Source: Fonsecaea monophora (lineage: Eukaryota > Ascomycota > Eurotiomycetes > Chaetothyriales > Herpotrichiellaceae). From it: 64,000 nt of DNA. The notes beneath the pieces are model-generated. The model searched no databases. It was not told the DNA's origin and saw only the letters and a list, made by a program, of their open reading frames with translations. Positions 33,442-42,854 of the stretch are shown here, piece by piece. The DNA is taken from the NCBI RefSeq assembly GCF_001642475.1, contig NW_019173942.1, forward strand, positions 372,001 through 436,000, written 5' to 3'. Numbering within the stretch: position 1 is the first letter of the stretch; every line of letters starts with the position of its first letter. The position numbers and the translations under genes are program-made.

Positions 33442-34096
33442 GCACAACGACGTAGAACTGGAATGTATGGTCGTATTGTGCACGCTAATGCTCTAGAGTA
33501 GTCAGTCGCTGTATGTTGTGATCGCAATGTGACATGAACTCATACCTAGCAGAGAAATCAGGTGTTGTTGGGAATGCGGGGAGTGGTCGAATGTGAGACT
33601 GACATATGCACCCCACATTGACAAGGCTGATACTGAGATACATAAGGCTGAGAAGGGAAGACACTTTGATGTCCAGATATCAATTCAACACATCGCCTGA
33701 TCTGCTCTGACCTTACAGGTATAGCTGGTCTCAAGTAACCATTTTCTCCATCACCTCGCTCATATTTACACGCAGAAAGAAACAGTGGTATCATCCTTTT
33801 TGAACCCAAACGCCCCCTTGGCTCCTCACCATCGTCCCTGTCGCTTTCCAGCCTTGTGTTTTGGTTCTTCCCTGGGTCCTTGTGCAGCCGGACCATTCTC
33901 TCTCCATTTCAAGTTGAGAAAGAAAAACAAAACCTCCATGCCAATTCCCAGATTAACATACTGAAAGTACTCTCGCAGCAAGAAAATTCCCGTCCAACTC
34001 CCTGCCTTTAACCGATTTGGTTGATCAAGACAGCTCAGCTCTTTCCGTCGTAAATTTGTCAAAATACTCAACAAAACCGAAAAAAAAAGGCTAGAT
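33442..34096. other. Promoter of deaminase and 3' flank of the WD40 gene
   Basis: This is noncoding DNA with no supported ORF. It serves as upstream DNA for the minus-strand deaminase and as the 3' flank of the minus-strand WD40 gene. Confidence 0.5.
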
Positions 34097-37000
34097 TCAT
34101 GCCTCCGACGCCAGCGTATCCTTGCTGGTTGTGGCTGTTGTTGGAGATTGAGTCAAGCTTGATGCCCCCATCAAAATGGCCAATTGGTCAATCTCGCTCT
34201 CGGTGGCAGCTTTACCCTTTTCGCTGCTACTTGCCGCTTTGGGGTCTTGCTGTTGCCCCGTTCTGTTCTTCCTCTCCTGGACATTTTTCAACAACCCAGA
34301 AAGTTCCAACTCCAAGTCGTTCAGATCCACCACTTCTTTACTGATGGTCAGCTTCTTCTTATATATTTTTAGCATTCGCGTCGCCTGGTCGGTTGCCATG
34401 GCCAAACTTCCAAACTCGGATGCTTGGCTCATACTCTGTCGACGTCCTTGTGCTGCAGCTTGAGCCCGCAGGTCAGATGGAATCGACGGCGGTCTTCGCA
34501 ATCGACCGTTATTGGCCTTTTGCCGTTGTTTAGGCGTGGACGGCATCGAGGCAGCTGTTGCCGGTGGCGACGGTGAGCGCTCTGCCAATGGCGTCCTCCT
34601 CGACTCGAGGTCCTTATTGATGTCTGCTCGAGACTTTTGACTCCTCAACCTTGGTGCCACTCGTGGCGGTGGAGAGGGTGAACGTCGAATCTCTGCTTTA
34701 TCACCACTTTGTGAATCATTGTGCTCACCAGGGTGCCCAGATCTCCTCGTTGGCGTTTCTTCAAGGTCTTCCAGGGACGTCGCAAGAGCAAGTCTCGATG
34801 TCTTGCGTTGTAATCTCACTGGCGAGAGAGATCGAGGAGTCGAGGGTGACGCTTGCCCATTCGCCCCTAGAAGTTCTGTTATGTCACTCTTCGTCAAAAC
34901 CCTTCTCAGTGGCGGGAGTGACGAAGGCGTGGGTTTGGCCACTTCAGTCTCGTCAGCCGCCAACCCCAAGCCTATAGCTTGGCCCTGAAGGAGGGTCGGT
35001 GTCAGTAACAAGGGTGTTATCTTTGAGATGCTCCAGATCATGATAGTGCCGTCCAACCCAGTAGTTATGACCGTACATCGAGAACCAGGACTCGAGTTGT
35101 CGGGTTGTTCGAGGAGAGCGATATCACTCACTCCCTCTGTGTGTCCAGATTCCCGGGCCAGCAGGCTGAAATTCCTTTCACTGTAGACTCGGATAGATTT
35201 GTCCATAGAGCAGTATCCGATCAGCATCTTTTGATCCGCACTGTCCGGGATCGAGGAGCTGACCATGGCATTCAAAAACACCGTGTCATCGCTGTCTGCA
35301 TCTCCGACCTTGAAGGACTCGAGCAAGGTGCCAGTAGAGATATCGACAGTTGTGACACGACGGTCCATGGTCGATACGAACAAGGTGTTGTGCGCTGCCA
35401 TCGCCATCGACAACGGGGTGCCTTTAAGTGTCAACACCTTGGTGGAGAGATAGGCCACGGCTTTCGCTCCCTCCGGCTGTCGGAGCATCCGCTCGCGAAT
35501 GATCAGAGACCGGTCTGTGGAACAAGACAGTAATTTCTGCCCATCCTGGATGAACATGACTTGATTGACGGATCCAACGTGGTCATCCATCGTCTGTAGA
35601 AGCTCAAAGGAATCGGCGTTGACGTGAAATAATTGTATCATCCGATCTCTGCTGCATGTCGCAACAAGCGATGCAGTCTCGAGAATGTCGATCGAGGTGA
35701 TCTCTGCGCTGTGCGCCCTGATGGTATGTGCAATTTGCCAATCGCGGCTCTTGATCAGTTTCAACAAGCCAAAACGATCGCCAGCAATGAAAATATCATG
35801 AGGGGAGAGAAAACGCATCTGGGTCAGCTCATTCTCGAACTCGTCGTCTCGTGACTCGGCCACGTCAGGCTGCAGATTCTCTTGCTTCAAGAGTGTGCCA
35901 TTGGAACTCCAGAATTTGATTTCTCCATTCTTTGAGTAGGTGAAGAAATTGCCTTGAGCAGCAGAGTCTGGAAGTGTCTGAACTCCTAGAATGACACTTT
36001 TATGAGCTGCAAATGTGGGTTGAGGTTTATCCCCATTCTCGGAACCACGACGTTGGATTTGCAGACAACCATCGTTGTTGAGAGTAATCGTGTGGTCAGT
36101 GAGGGATCCTATCGCCACCAAACTTCTTTCCGCTTGGTCAAGCAAGCCGAGCGAGCGGCGTATGGATGACAAGCGAGGTTTCCGCGACGAGAGCTTGGAA
36201 GGTGATTTATTCTCCTCTTTCCGTAGAAGGTCAAAATTCTCGCTGTGGACGCCATGAGGTGTCCCCACCAACAGTCTCCTATCTTCCGGGACAAAGGCGA
36301 GGGAAGTGATGCAGAAGTCCAATTTCCGCAAAACTTTGAGCTCCAGCACGTTCTGAGAGATGTCGACCAAACAAATCTGTCCAGTTTCTGTGCCAATCAC
36401 GACGTTGATTTCATCGATCGATACGACACATGTAAATGTGCTGTCCACCATTGGCCCCAGCAGAACATTGCGGCTTTGCAATGGTACTGGTCCGGGGCTT
36501 GACGGAGGTGCTTCGGACGCGCGGTACCGCAATCTCCTGGTAGACGACTGTTTTCGCGCGCCTTGTATCTGCCAGAGTCGAACACACCTCGTTCCGACGG
36601 TTATGACATGGTTGCCACACCAGGTCATATCAAAAATGTTGGCAGTGCACTTGTTCGCCGAATGCAAACTCAGCTGGCCGGTTTTGGCATTACAGGACCA
36701 GACAAACAAGAATCCATCCTTGTAGTCGCCCAGGGTGGCCAAATGCTTCGTGTCAGAGCTAAAAGCTATGCACCTCAGGCCGTACGTATGATCCGTGATG
36801 ATGGAAGTGGGTACCTCACAGGACGCTTCGTCAGCTGTTGAAAACAGCAGAACCCGAGGGTTGTATCCAGCCTCCCCTACTGCAAGCCAGTGGCCATCAC
36901 GGCTCAGAGCCACACAGGCTGCGGTTTTGATGCGCTCCCTTGCTGTCCAAGTCTGCCCTGATGACTCGTCTACCCACTCGCGGGCGGCGGAGCCACCGGT

Positions 37001-37408
37001 ATAATCCTCCAGTCCTTTTCGAGGAGTAAATGTGCTGATCCTCCTCCTGGACGGCGTGGTAGCCGGCGAGCTTTCATAATGAGAAGTCGGAGGGTTCAGT
37101 GAGCCCGCAGTCGGTCGAGCTTTGAAATATCGGAGTGCAGGTGTATGGTCCAAACCAAGCCTCGCCAACACGGCTACTGCGCCCGCACAATAGGCGTACG
37201 AGCTGGTCTTGGGACAGCATGCCAGCCCACTGGGACCATTCGTGGTTGTCCCAATCACCCTCTGCAGTTGTAACGCATAGTCTGTAGAGCGGGCTTTGCG
37301 AGGTAGTCCGAAACCGGCTTTAGGGATGGGTGAAGGGAGCGGGCTCGAGCGGAGGGAGGGGGACTGGTTGTTCAGCCTGCTTCGAAGACTATATGGCTGT
37401 GAGGACAT
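34097..37408 (-). CDS. WD40 protein of the MABP1/WDR62 type
   Basis: The product is 1103 residues in one exon. About 80 residues of Ser/Arg/Pro-rich lead are followed by two back-to-back sets of WD40 repeats. Strands are seen at HTYGLRCIAFSSDTKHLATL, IFDMTWCGNHVITVGTRCVRLW, ISSKNGEIKFW-like blades and DHVGSVNQVMFIQDGQKLLSC. The tandem double propeller plus disordered tail matches animal MABP1/WDR62, scaffolds of JNK signalling and spindle poles. The tail is Ser/Pro/Arg-rich with SPSPPPR and SLTQSPTT patches. Fungal homologues are poorly studied; a MAPK-scaffold or spindle role is family-based inference, not seen here. Confidence 0.82.
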   Translation of the reverse strand: MSSQPYSLRSRLNNQSPSLRSSPLPSPIPKAGFGLPRKARSTDYALQLQRVIGTTTNGPSGLACCPKTSSYAYCAGAVAVLARLGLDHTPALRYFKARPTAGSLNPPTSHYESSPATTPSRRRISTFTPRKGLEDYTGGSAAREWVDESSGQTWTARERIKTAACVALSRDGHWLAVGEAGYNPRVLLFSTADEASCEVPTSIITDHTYGLRCIAFSSDTKHLATLGDYKDGFLFVWSCNAKTGQLSLHSANKCTANIFDMTWCGNHVITVGTRCVRLWQIQGARKQSSTRRLRYRASEAPPSSPGPVPLQSRNVLLGPMVDSTFTCVVSIDEINVVIGTETGQICLVDISQNVLELKVLRKLDFCITSLAFVPEDRRLLVGTPHGVHSENFDLLRKEENKSPSKLSSRKPRLSSIRRSLGLLDQAERSLVAIGSLTDHTITLNNDGCLQIQRRGSENGDKPQPTFAAHKSVILGVQTLPDSAAQGNFFTYSKNGEIKFWSSNGTLLKQENLQPDVAESRDDEFENELTQMRFLSPHDIFIAGDRFGLLKLIKSRDWQIAHTIRAHSAEITSIDILETASLVATCSRDRMIQLFHVNADSFELLQTMDDHVGSVNQVMFIQDGQKLLSCSTDRSLIIRERMLRQPEGAKAVAYLSTKVLTLKGTPLSMAMAAHNTLFVSTMDRRVTTVDISTGTLLESFKVGDADSDDTVFLNAMVSSSIPDSADQKMLIGYCSMDKSIRVYSERNFSLLARESGHTEGVSDIALLEQPDNSSPGSRCTVITTGLDGTIMIWSISKITPLLLTPTLLQGQAIGLGLAADETEVAKPTPSSLPPLRRVLTKSDITELLGANGQASPSTPRSLSPVRLQRKTSRLALATSLEDLEETPTRRSGHPGEHNDSQSGDKAEIRRSPSPPPRVAPRLRSQKSRADINKDLESRRTPLAERSPSPPATAASMPSTPKQRQKANNGRLRRPPSIPSDLRAQAAAQGRRQSMSQASEFGSLAMATDQATRMLKIYKKKLTISKEVVDLNDLELELSGLLKNVQERKNRTGQQQDPKAASSSEKGKAATESEIDQLAILMGASSLTQSPTTATTSKDTLASEA

Positions 37409-37990
37409 GATTCACATTGCGGGTCATATGTCGCTTCAGGACGAGAGGGAAAGCATCGGGTGCCGACAGTGAATAGGCAAAGTAAAGACGACAAATGCCC
37501 AGCCGCAATCGTCATTTAATCGCGAAATTATCGGCGGTGTGGTCTCGCAGGGGTCGAGTCATCCAGGGCCGTCAATACCACTCCTCCCACTAAAATAATG
37601 TTCACTCGTCCATGGAGGTGGCCTGCAACCGAAATGAGCGAAACAACTCGGTGAAACGAGTTGGAAATGGTTGTTGTGAAGATCATTCATTGATGGTGGT
37701 GGTTGAACGCACTTTCGCAATCTCGTGTTTACATTCCTTCCCGATACGGGAAAGGCAGACGACGCCACTTTCCTCAGCCTCATAAGTCTTGGCTGTGGCG
37801 CTGCTTTCCACAGTATAAAGCTCAAGCCGGGACATCTACATAGAGTCAAAATAATGGGCAGTTGGCAGTGTCGATCAATTGTGAAACCATTACATGTGTA
37901 CGTTGTCATCAGTAAATATACAAGTCCGTAGAATCAAAGTCGCCAACATCCTCCCCTCCAGTCCCGCCCCGTCGCAAGCACAATTGACGT
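37409..37990. other. Noncoding flank
   Basis: This is the promoter side of the minus-strand WD40 gene, adjoining it on the right. No ORF with family signal is seen. Confidence 0.55.
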
Positions 37991-38902
37991 TCAAGAGTTC
38001 TCAAAAAAGTCGCTACCACAGTCGTAGACAGCTCTCAAGAGATCCACAACATTCTCAGGAAAGTCAAGGATGCTATCAAGCGTGAAGCTGAAGGACCCTG
38101 ATATGGACCAGGCTGCCTGTGATCCACAAATCGTAGGCTCAGACCTCGTCACATCTGTGAGCCAATACACAAAGTCGTCGGCCTTGAACAGGAAAATCGG
38201 GGTCAGGAGGAGAATGGTCTCCGGTTCGTGGCGCAGAATCCATCTGAACAGGACGGTGAATTGGTACCAGTTCAATTCCTGTTGGGTGGCAGGTGCTGAA
38301 GCGAGTATGTCGGCCTTTTGGGCTTTGGACCATTCGGTAGCGGTGGCTTCTGCCAATCCCCAGGCATAATCGTGGTCCTGCATTGAGAGTTAGAGAAAAG
38401 TCTGCACTGTGAGGAATAGAGAGATGGTTGGGGCACGAGAGAGACACAGCAATAGACGTACCTGTCTTGTTGTGTACGTCCCGTCTCGCATGCCGATGAA
38501 AAAGTCCCTCCACAGTGTGGTACCAGGGTTTCCACCAGTGTCCGTGCTGAGACCGAGGGCCATGGCACCGCCGCGTTGGATGGCCTCGACGATGCCCGTA
38601 TCTACGTAACTGATCCAACTGTTCGGGGCGCCGAGGTTCTTGCCGATAAAGAAGGTGATGACTCCCTCAATGGCGCGGAATTGGTTGGCAGAGTTCAAGG
38701 GACCAAACCATTGACTTTCCATGTATTGCACGAATGCTAAGCGTTCCTGCATGGTGGAGGACTGGATCTGGTCGAATGTGCAACTGAGCGTCTGCTGGCA
38801 AGCTGGCCATCCAGCCTGGCGCGTTTCGAGAGACGGTATCGCTGAGCCCATGGCTGTCGCGAGCAGAGGCGCTACCGCCACAAGTGCTTTTGAGAGACGC
38901 AT
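37991..38902 (-). CDS. Secreted protein of unknown function (275 aa)
   Basis: There are two exons, 38902-38462 and 38377-37991 (84-nt intron, donor GTACGT, phase 0), giving 275 residues. A signal peptide (MRLSKALVAVAPLLATAMGSA) is followed by a globular, Trp/Phe-rich, low-Cys domain (ERLAFVQYMESQWFGPLN, DFFIGMRDGTYTTRQDHDYA, LFRWILRHEPETILLLTP). The early Cys pair sits in WPACQQTLSC. It has no catalytic motif I recognise. The layout and length recall uncharacterised small secreted fungal proteins. It is flanked by 2.5 kb without genes on the upstream side. Confidence 0.7.
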
Positions 38903-40250
38903 GTCTAGTTGCCTGTACTTGTGCAAATGGAAGAAGAAGCAAGATGTGACAGGCTACTCAAAGAAAGATGGTGCCTGTAGGTACTTTCCAACACAGGCTG
39001 GAACCATGGTAGGTTTTAACCTGCACAACCTCCATTTTGTGTAACTGATCTATTTTGCACCTCGACCAGCAGAGGCATCTTTTCTGGATGCTGGCGGTGT
39101 AAGCGAGAAGAGAGCAAGACAGAGGAAATTGCGATAACAGGGATTTTAGCGAACAAGGCTCCAACTTCGTCTAAGGACCGATCTATCTCAAGTTGTCGAC
39201 TCCACGGAGGGGTTGGCGCGACAGCTAGCCCGGCTACTTGTAAGTTTGGTTTCTGTACTCGGTAGTGGCAGCTATGGACAGTGAGCTCGTTGGTCACAGA
39301 GAGTGTCTTGGAAAAATGCAGGCTGAAAATTTGACTGACGAGCATGAAGTCGATTTGACGGGCACTTTAACATCTCGATCTCGTATTCTCACGAAGGTTA
39401 CACAAAAGAATGACGACTTCGCACGGTTCGGGCCCTCGGAACGGCACGACGAGGGGTGGTTGATAGGCGAGAACAGCTGCCCTGTGCGGAAGACGTGCGG
39501 AAGACGAGCCCAAGAAATGTGGCTGAAACACCCCAGGCTGGGACTACACAAAGCTCAGGGGGGTAGAACTCAATATCTTAGGGCGCCTGGGTACTCTTTT
39601 GTCTCTAGAACAGGGAAGTCAATTTACAAGTAATCAATCATTTCAGGCCTTTGCTCGTCGCAATAACAATAGCGCTGGATATCGCAGAGTGAGACATGCA
39701 CTATCTCAAAGGCCGGAGAACGCCTCAAGCAACGAACCTCCCTGCCTTTACCTCGTTCTCTATAACGTGTACGTAAACTCAACAAATACTCGGCGCTTTT
39801 CATCCGTGCCTCATTTCACGGACAAAGACACTATTGCAGAAGTGGCGGGGTCTACCGAGGACCTGTTACTCGATTTTCCTAAGCTCTTTCGGGGTGATTG
39901 AGCCACGGTTCCCCGGATATTGGGCCAATTCCAGTAAGAGAGTAGGTAAGACGCATGCACAGGGCATTGCACGCACGACTTTGAGGATCCCACCCGTGAT
40001 GCTCACCTTTCAAGAGCGGTGACTTATTGAGGAATTGAGGACCATCATCGCCGTTGGATCTGGTCGGGGTTCCAGGGATTGTCGAGTCTGGATGAATGAT
40101 GATACAATTGATGCAGTGTGCGGCCTTGAGAGTCATGTATGTGACATGAGACGCAGCACGGTCTTCTCAGTTGCACATTGACCACAGTAGTGACTCTCAA
40201 TCACTCAAAGATGCCAGGTAAACCATGTTGGGCCATTGAGGTAGTGAGCC

Positions 40251-40271
40251 AGCACCAGCACCAGCACCAGC
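40251..40271. repeat. (AGCACC)n repeat
   Basis: Three and a half AGCACC units occur in noncoding DNA. Confidence 0.85.
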
Positions 40272-41082
40272 TGAGATGTCAAGGCTGCACAAGGCTGATT
40301 GATGACCACCACCAAGGAGCCAAAGGAGCGGAATTGTAAGGGTAAGAATAACGAACCGAATTCGACTGCCGTTCTACTTGCCCCGGCGAGTTCCGACGAT
40401 CAAGTAAGCGCTCAGGCACTGTATTGTCACTCTTATTATTGTAGGGTTCTCACTCCCGATCTTCCCGACGTGAGATGATTTGTTGATGGCTGTCAAAGTA
40501 GTTGATTGCGGGGGAGAAAATACTTGTTAGTTGTTGCGTGACTTGGGCAATAATAATCAAGGGCCGCTGGTCAGTCAGTCAGTCCGTCACGGCCATACCA
40601 CAAGGGAAAAAGAAGGAAAATGTTGTGATTGGTGGAGTCGGTGGTGGTGGCACCAAATAGTGGCATGACAATGACATATGCCGATCCTCCTCACTCCGCA
40701 AAAACACCCAAGCACCCAAGCAACAAACAAGCACAAGCACAAGCACCTGATGGCAATCACTCCACTTATCGACTGATTATTTACAAGCACGCAAAGGTAC
40801 ATACTACTTGAGTACTCCGTAGGAGAATTCTTAGGTGGGTAGTAACATTATTGCACAGTGGTACACACGTCTTGCGGCATTTTCCACGTACCTTGCGCTT
40901 ACTTTCTTGTCCCCCATACTTGTAACCTGCGGTACTTGGTAGAAGGATTTGGGGGGTGTGGTATGATCATGACACCAGTGTGGTGTGCTTGCTTGCTTGG
41001 TGTCCTTCCCTACCCTCCACAGCCCTTTGCACTCTGGCCTGGGACACGTATGGGCTGAAAAGAGGAGATGAAGGGACAAGAG

Positions 41083-41090
41083 TATATAAG
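41083..41090 (+). promoter_or_regulatory. TATA box for the small membrane-protein gene
   Basis: A perfect TATATAAG lies 281 bp before the ATG at 41371, with a CA-rich leader in between that suits a transcribed 5' UTR. It is the clearest TATA box I saw in the window. Confidence 0.6.
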
Positions 41091-41370
41091 GGGATGGGTT
41101 GGGGGTGGCTCTCCAGTACCTTTTTTACAGATTCACATCGACATCAACAACCCATTGCATTCCATTGTAAATATATCCCTATTACTTTGGGCAAGACTTC
41201 CGGAAAAGACAACCAAAGCGGCTCCGCCTACGAAACGAAATCGATAGAATTCACTTCGAGATAAAATATCATCGACGACCCAAAGCAAAGCGTCTCGTCT
41301 CGACTATATCAGATCCATTACCATCTCCAATCCCACTCCCAAAACCAACATCTAAACAAAACATATCAAA

Positions 41371-41553
41371 ATGACGACCCCTCTCGTCTGGAGACCATCG
41401 CCAGTGTCCATGGCACGACACAACATGCAGTTCGCCGGCTTCTTCACCGCCTTCATGATCCCCTTGGGCCTGTTCATGTGGGGTGTCCGCGACCCAGCCA
41501 GCGTCGCCGAAGCCAGGAAGAGAGCCGCCCGGTTTCGATCGATAAAAGCATAA
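41371..41553 (+). CDS. Small single-span membrane protein (60 aa)
   Basis: This 60-residue ORF has an A-rich start context (tcaaaATGac) behind a long CA-rich leader. One membrane segment spans about residues 19-39 (FAGFFTAFMIPLGLFMWGV), followed by a basic, Ala/Arg-rich tail (RKRRAARFR-like). There is no signal-peptide cleavage pattern, so it is probably a single-pass protein. Similar tiny proteins act as subunits of mitochondrial or ER complexes, but no family can be named. A TATA box supports its expression. Confidence 0.62.
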   Translation: MTTPLVWRPSPVSMARHNMQFAGFFTAFMIPLGLFMWGVRDPASVAEARKRAARFRSIKA

Positions 41554-42359
41554 AGAATGAAGGATGGAGCCAGGGAGAAAGAACACCATGAACTCCTGAA
41601 TCATCATCATCATCAACACCAGAAAATAGACAATGGGTGTCGATGGAGGAAGTGGCAGGCGGCACCTTTTGGTCCGTCTTGTCCTATACCTGCGCTATGT
41701 GCCAGTAGGCGTTTTTAGGTCTCGAGGTCGAGATCAAGGTCAAGGTTTAGCAATTGGAGTCGGTGGCCTCTCGGCATGTATATATTATATATATATTAAA
41801 TAGGGTATAATATATATACCCCGAACTGTGCTTCATTCGTCCCATTCCATTTTTGTTCAGGTATAATCGCATGCTGGGCTCGCCGCCGCTGTTGACGTTA
41901 TGGAACTCTCGTCCGCCTGCCATGCTCTCTCCCTTCCAATCCTTTTTCATTCTCACCGTATTGCTTTCTAAGCCACCCGCTCGCGACTCGCCCTCTTTTC
42001 ACTTCGGTCTACCTTTCGGTTCAAGGCGGCTTCTCCTTCGTCCGACATTGGCAGCGTCAAGCCCAACCATCACCAGTTCTGGATCTTCAGAGGTCTTCCT
42101 CGCCCTTGTGGAATGTGCCTCTTTCTCACGACGGCTTGACTCTGTCGAGGGTTCTTTATGATCGATTCTGGGCTCAGTGGCCCATATCAAGATACGTGAT
42201 CGGCCCCCAGACCTACTTGCGCATGCACGGAGGCACTAGTTCAAAAGAGGTTCCGACAGCGTCGGAGGACCTCTCCGCGGAGGTCTTCGCCCGAGAGGAA
42301 TGTCCTAATTATCCTTTTCCAATGCTGTTGCCTTCTTCAAAAAATAAAAATAAAAAAAT
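41554..42359. other. Noncoding spacer with AT-rich palindromic core
   Basis: A strongly AT-rich run at 41777-41820 is made of TATA-like alternation with several self-complementary stretches. No supported ORF is present. Frames around 42.1 kb (DRFWAQWPISRYVIGPQ) might be upstream remnants of the AAA relic, but this is not established. Confidence 0.5.
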
Positions 42360-42854
42360 AACGGATACCGCTTCATTGAAAAGAGACGGGTTGATCTAGA
42401 AGTGGAATACATTGCCGACGTCCAGTGGAACACCAAAGCATTTCAGAATCTCGTGGCGGAGGAGGACACCAAGGATCTACTCGAAGCCCTGATCAAGAAT
42501 CAGCTGAAGATTGAGACGTCGACCGATTTGATCGCCGGTAAAGGGAACGGCTTGATCGTCTTGTTACATGGGGGACCAGGCACGGGCGAAACTTACACGC
42601 CCGAGAGTGTCGCCGACTATGCACAGAAGCCTCTGTATCGCGTGACATGCAGGGACATTGGAACCGAGCCCGTCGAAGTCGAGAAATACCTGGAGACCGT
42701 GCTTCGCCTCGGCCGTCCCTGGAGTTGCGTCGTCCAGGAGGACGACGCGGATATTTTCCTGGAAGAACGGACACTCGCAGACCTGAGACTGAATGCCTTC
42801 GTGTCCGTCTTCTTGCGCGTCCTCGAGTACTACAACGGGTCATCAAGTATGTAG
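42360..42854 (+). pseudogene. Truncated AAA+ ATPase relic
   Basis: The frame matches the central part of the large Pezizomycotina AAA family: WNTKAFQNLVAEE, LLHGGPGTGETYTPESVADYA, YRVTCRDIGTEPVEVEKYLE and VFLRVLEYY. Walker A has Glu in place of the essential Lys (GPGTGET). The Walker B region is altered as well (VVQEDDADIF, where the family has a V-V-L-L-D-E-A-D-type run). The frame has no ATG near its start and ends at EYYNG with a stop soon after, before sensor 1, the arginine finger and the C-terminal lid. It is probably a nonfunctional fragment of a once larger gene. Confidence 0.75.

Larger units (their letters stand above)
38903..41370. other. Gene-poor 2.5-kb stretch
   Basis: There is no supported CDS. 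The short ORFs lack family signals. It holds a short AGCACC-type repeat and, near the right end, a TATA box for the next gene. Confidence 0.55.
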
